The notes beneath the pieces are model-generated. The model searched no databases and had not been told where the DNA came from. It saw nothing but the letters and a program-made list of their open reading frames with translations. A stretch of 63,900 nt of DNA from the IMG/VR virus record IMGVR_UViG_3300020469_000046, positions 1 to 63,900 of that record; one strand, written 5' to 3'. Source of the stretch: a virus. Positions 62,355 through 63,900 of this stretch are shown here, piece by piece. A program made the translations under genes and the position numbers. The stretch's first letter is position 1. Every line of letters begins with the position of its first letter.

Positions 62355-62924
62355 ATGAGCGATCTGAATTTTAACGAACTTCAAAAAAGAATCCTTCAAG
62401 TAAAACTTGAAGAAGAACAAACAGTTTCCTTTACTCGGGACTTTATTGAATGTCTACTGACAAGACATGATCTAAAGGACATGTTGGAACATGAGTATGA
62501 TGATGTTCCACAAGAAATCATGAAGTATATTCGGAAAGGAGAAGTTCCTCCTAAAGAAGTATTAGAAGTTCTTGATGCTGATGATCAAGACTTCTTACTA
62601 AAGGATTTTATCTTCATGTGCGGAATGGGTGCGATTTCTTATTATTCTGATCATAACCCAACTTATCAAGACATGGATCCTAAACCATTTGATAACATTA
62701 TTAAGATGTGTGACCTGTCTCCTGGACATAATACAGCATCGTATATTGTTGCTGCATTAGCATTACTTTTATCAGATATTCCTGCACAGGATATGACAGA
62801 AGCATTGACTAATGGTTTTGATTCTAGCGAAGAACAGGTTGAAAAAAATGTTCTTTTGTTTAATGAATTATGCGTTTCTATCTTGAAACGATACATGGAA
62901 GACAAAGCCTACTATTTTAATTGA
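62355..62924 (+). CDS. hypothetical acidic protein next to uvsW
   Basis: A 189-residue protein, helical and acidic, with LKDFIFMCGMGAISYYSDHN near 74-95 and IVAALALLLSDIPAQDMTEAL near 134-154. It starts 5 bases after uvsW, so co-transcription is likely. No family is recognised. Its place in the uvsW-purC operon suggests DNA metabolism, but nothing in the residues proves it. Confidence 0.65.
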   Translation: MSDLNFNELQKRILQVKLEEEQTVSFTRDFIECLLTRHDLKDMLEHEYDDVPQEIMKYIRKGEVPPKEVLEVLDADDQDFLLKDFIFMCGMGAISYYSDHNPTYQDMDPKPFDNIIKMCDLSPGHNTASYIVAALALLLSDIPAQDMTEALTNGFDSSEEQVEKNVLLFNELCVSILKRYMEDKAYYFN

Positions 62925-62926
62925 TT

Positions 62927-63124
62927 ATGCAACGTAAAAAATTCATCTGTGTCTCACCAAAATCCAACATTGCAAGGCAAAGGTTTATTAATGAAATGGA
63001 TAGTTTTCATTCATGTTTAGTTGAAAATGAAACTTGTAATGAATATTATCTTTCCTCATTAAATAAAGAGTACTATTTTATTCTTCCTAAAAAAGAAGAC
63101 AAACACTGGAAAATTCATAGGTAA
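62927..63124 (+). CDS. small basic hypothetical protein
   Basis: 65 residues from ATG 62927, two bases after the previous stop (a TTG at 62921 would add two). It begins MQRKKFICVSPKSNIARQRF and has DSFHSCLVENETCNEYYL in the middle. No family is recognised. Confidence 0.6.
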   Translation: MQRKKFICVSPKSNIARQRFINEMDSFHSCLVENETCNEYYLSSLNKEYYFILPKKEDKHWKIHR

Positions 63125-63128
63125 ATGC

Positions 63129-63281
63129 ATGAAGATGTGGGAGACAAAATGTGATAGTTGTGGTAAGATGACCCCAGCGAATAAAACACCTCAGTTAGGA
63201 CATCAAGCACCTGATGGTAGTTGGACAAATTCGTTATGTAAACCTTGCTGGTTGAAAAAACAAAATCTATTATGGAAGTAA
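63129..63281 (+). CDS. small zinc-ribbon-like protein
   Basis: 50 residues (MKMWETKCDSCGKMTPANKT...). Two Cys pairs, CDSC and CKPC, are separated by about 30 residues, as in a small zinc ribbon, with His in GHQAP between. It lies 4 bases after the previous stop and overlaps the purC start by 10 bases. The function is unknown; nucleic-acid or protein binding is typical of such folds. Confidence 0.6.
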   Translation: MKMWETKCDSCGKMTPANKTPQLGHQAPDGSWTNSLCKPCWLKKQNLLWK

Positions 63282-63900
63282 TTACAGAAGGAAAAGTAAA
63301 AACGGTATACGCAGGTGATGATGCTGAACGTGTCATCATTGAGTATCACGACAAAGTAACTGCTGGCAACGGTGAGATGGTTGATCATCCACTAGGTAAA
63401 GGTTCTCTTTGTTGTAGTATCTCATCTATAATCTTTGAGAAACTTTCCAAAGAACATATCCCAACCCATTATATTAATATGGTGGGTGCTAATAAGATGA
63501 TCTGTAAGAAAGTAGATATTGTACCATTAGAAGTTATCTGTAGGAATCGTGCTGCTGGGTCTATTGTTCGTGAGACAACTCTTAAAGAAGGAGCACCACT
63601 ACCACATCCCATTGTAGAATTCTTTCTGAAGGATGATAGCAAGCATGATCCTCTGCTCACACCTGATCGTGTGAAATTAATGGGGTATGATCCAGAACCT
63701 TTCATTGAGATGACACTACGGATTAATGATTATCTCCGACAGATGTTCTACATCTTGGGTATTGACCTTGTAGATTTTAAGGTTGAGTATGGTTATGATG
63801 CTCATGGAGATTTGTACCTTGCAGATGAGATTAGTCCTGATAGTATGAGACTATGGAAGATTGGTAGTGATGAGAGATTTGATAAGGATTTGTTCAGAAA
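63272..63900 (+). CDS. purC: SAICAR synthetase PurC, 3' end outside window
   Basis: 209 codons are visible before the window ends; the frame is still open. EGKVKTVYAGDD at the start is the nucleotide-binding strand pair, then GKGSLCCSISSIIFEKL, the signature LEVICRNRAAGSIV near 89-102, DPLLTPD and YLADEISPDSMRLW near 187-200, all standard for PurC. The enzyme joins aspartate to CAIR in purine synthesis and is one of several purine genes carried by cyanophages. The rest of the protein (about 30 residues) lies downstream. Confidence 0.93.
   Translation, partial: MEVITEGKVKTVYAGDDAERVIIEYHDKVTAGNGEMVDHPLGKGSLCCSISSIIFEKLSKEHIPTHYINMVGANKMICKKVDIVPLEVICRNRAAGSIVRETTLKEGAPLPHPIVEFFLKDDSKHDPLLTPDRVKLMGYDPEPFIEMTLRINDYLRQMFYILGIDLVDFKVEYGYDAHGDLYLADEISPDSMRLWKIGSDERFDKDLFR

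Overview
The window is part of the genome of a T4-like cyanophage, a contractile-tailed myovirus infecting marine Synechococcus or Prochlorococcus. The evidence is the T4 core set (gp33, gp59, gp32, gp53, gp48, gp4, gp26, UvsW) mixed with genes typical of cyanophages: transaldolase TalC, SpeD, PhoH, ThyX, glutaredoxin, a DoxX-like C-terminus, PurC and GIQ-type collagen fibres. The DNA is visibly AT-rich and coding is very dense, with many 1-40 base overlaps.

Layout. Bases 1-11,400 hold early and middle genes on the plus strand: small membrane and hypothetical proteins, a putative restriction-endonuclease/Mom-like pair behind its own sigma-70 promoter, talC, an HNH nuclease, two glutaredoxin-fold proteins, speD, a regulatory region with a small-gene cluster, thyX, phoH, a RecB-like nuclease, then gp33-gp59-DUF1825-like-gp32. 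Bases 12,349-14,838 are a minus-strand block (gp53, gp48, gp4). Bases 14,871-30,873 hold tail and baseplate genes: tube initiator, gp26 with a probable -1 frameshift extension, two tape-measure-like proteins each carrying a different predicted peptidoglycan hydrolase, gp27-like hub, gp5-like OB-fold spike without lysozyme, a needle-like protein, two paralogous virion proteins and a collagen-like fibre. Next come an alpha/beta hydrolase and a small sigma-70-driven island (31,901-33,458) ending in a second Mom-like gene. Bases 33,507-59,689 hold very large fibre and virion proteins with collagen-like repeats, beta-helix, LamG-like and cupredoxin-like domains and C-terminal S74 chaperones. The end carries a minus-strand 2OG-Fe(II) oxygenase, tRNA-Asn(GTT) and an HNH nuclease, then plus-strand uvsW, unknown small genes and the start of purC.

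How it works together. Genes behind sigma-70-like promoters redirect host carbon and nucleotide metabolism (TalC, ThyX, PurC) and replication (33/59/32, UvsW). Most structural genes are preceded by AATAAATA-like boxes resembling the T4 late promoter. The most notable features are the nuclease/Mom-like pair, a canonical T TTT TTC slip site at the end of gp26, cupredoxin copper-site motifs inside tail fibres, and a 389-base perfect repeat inside one fibre gene. All functions are read from sequence motifs alone; no database search was run.
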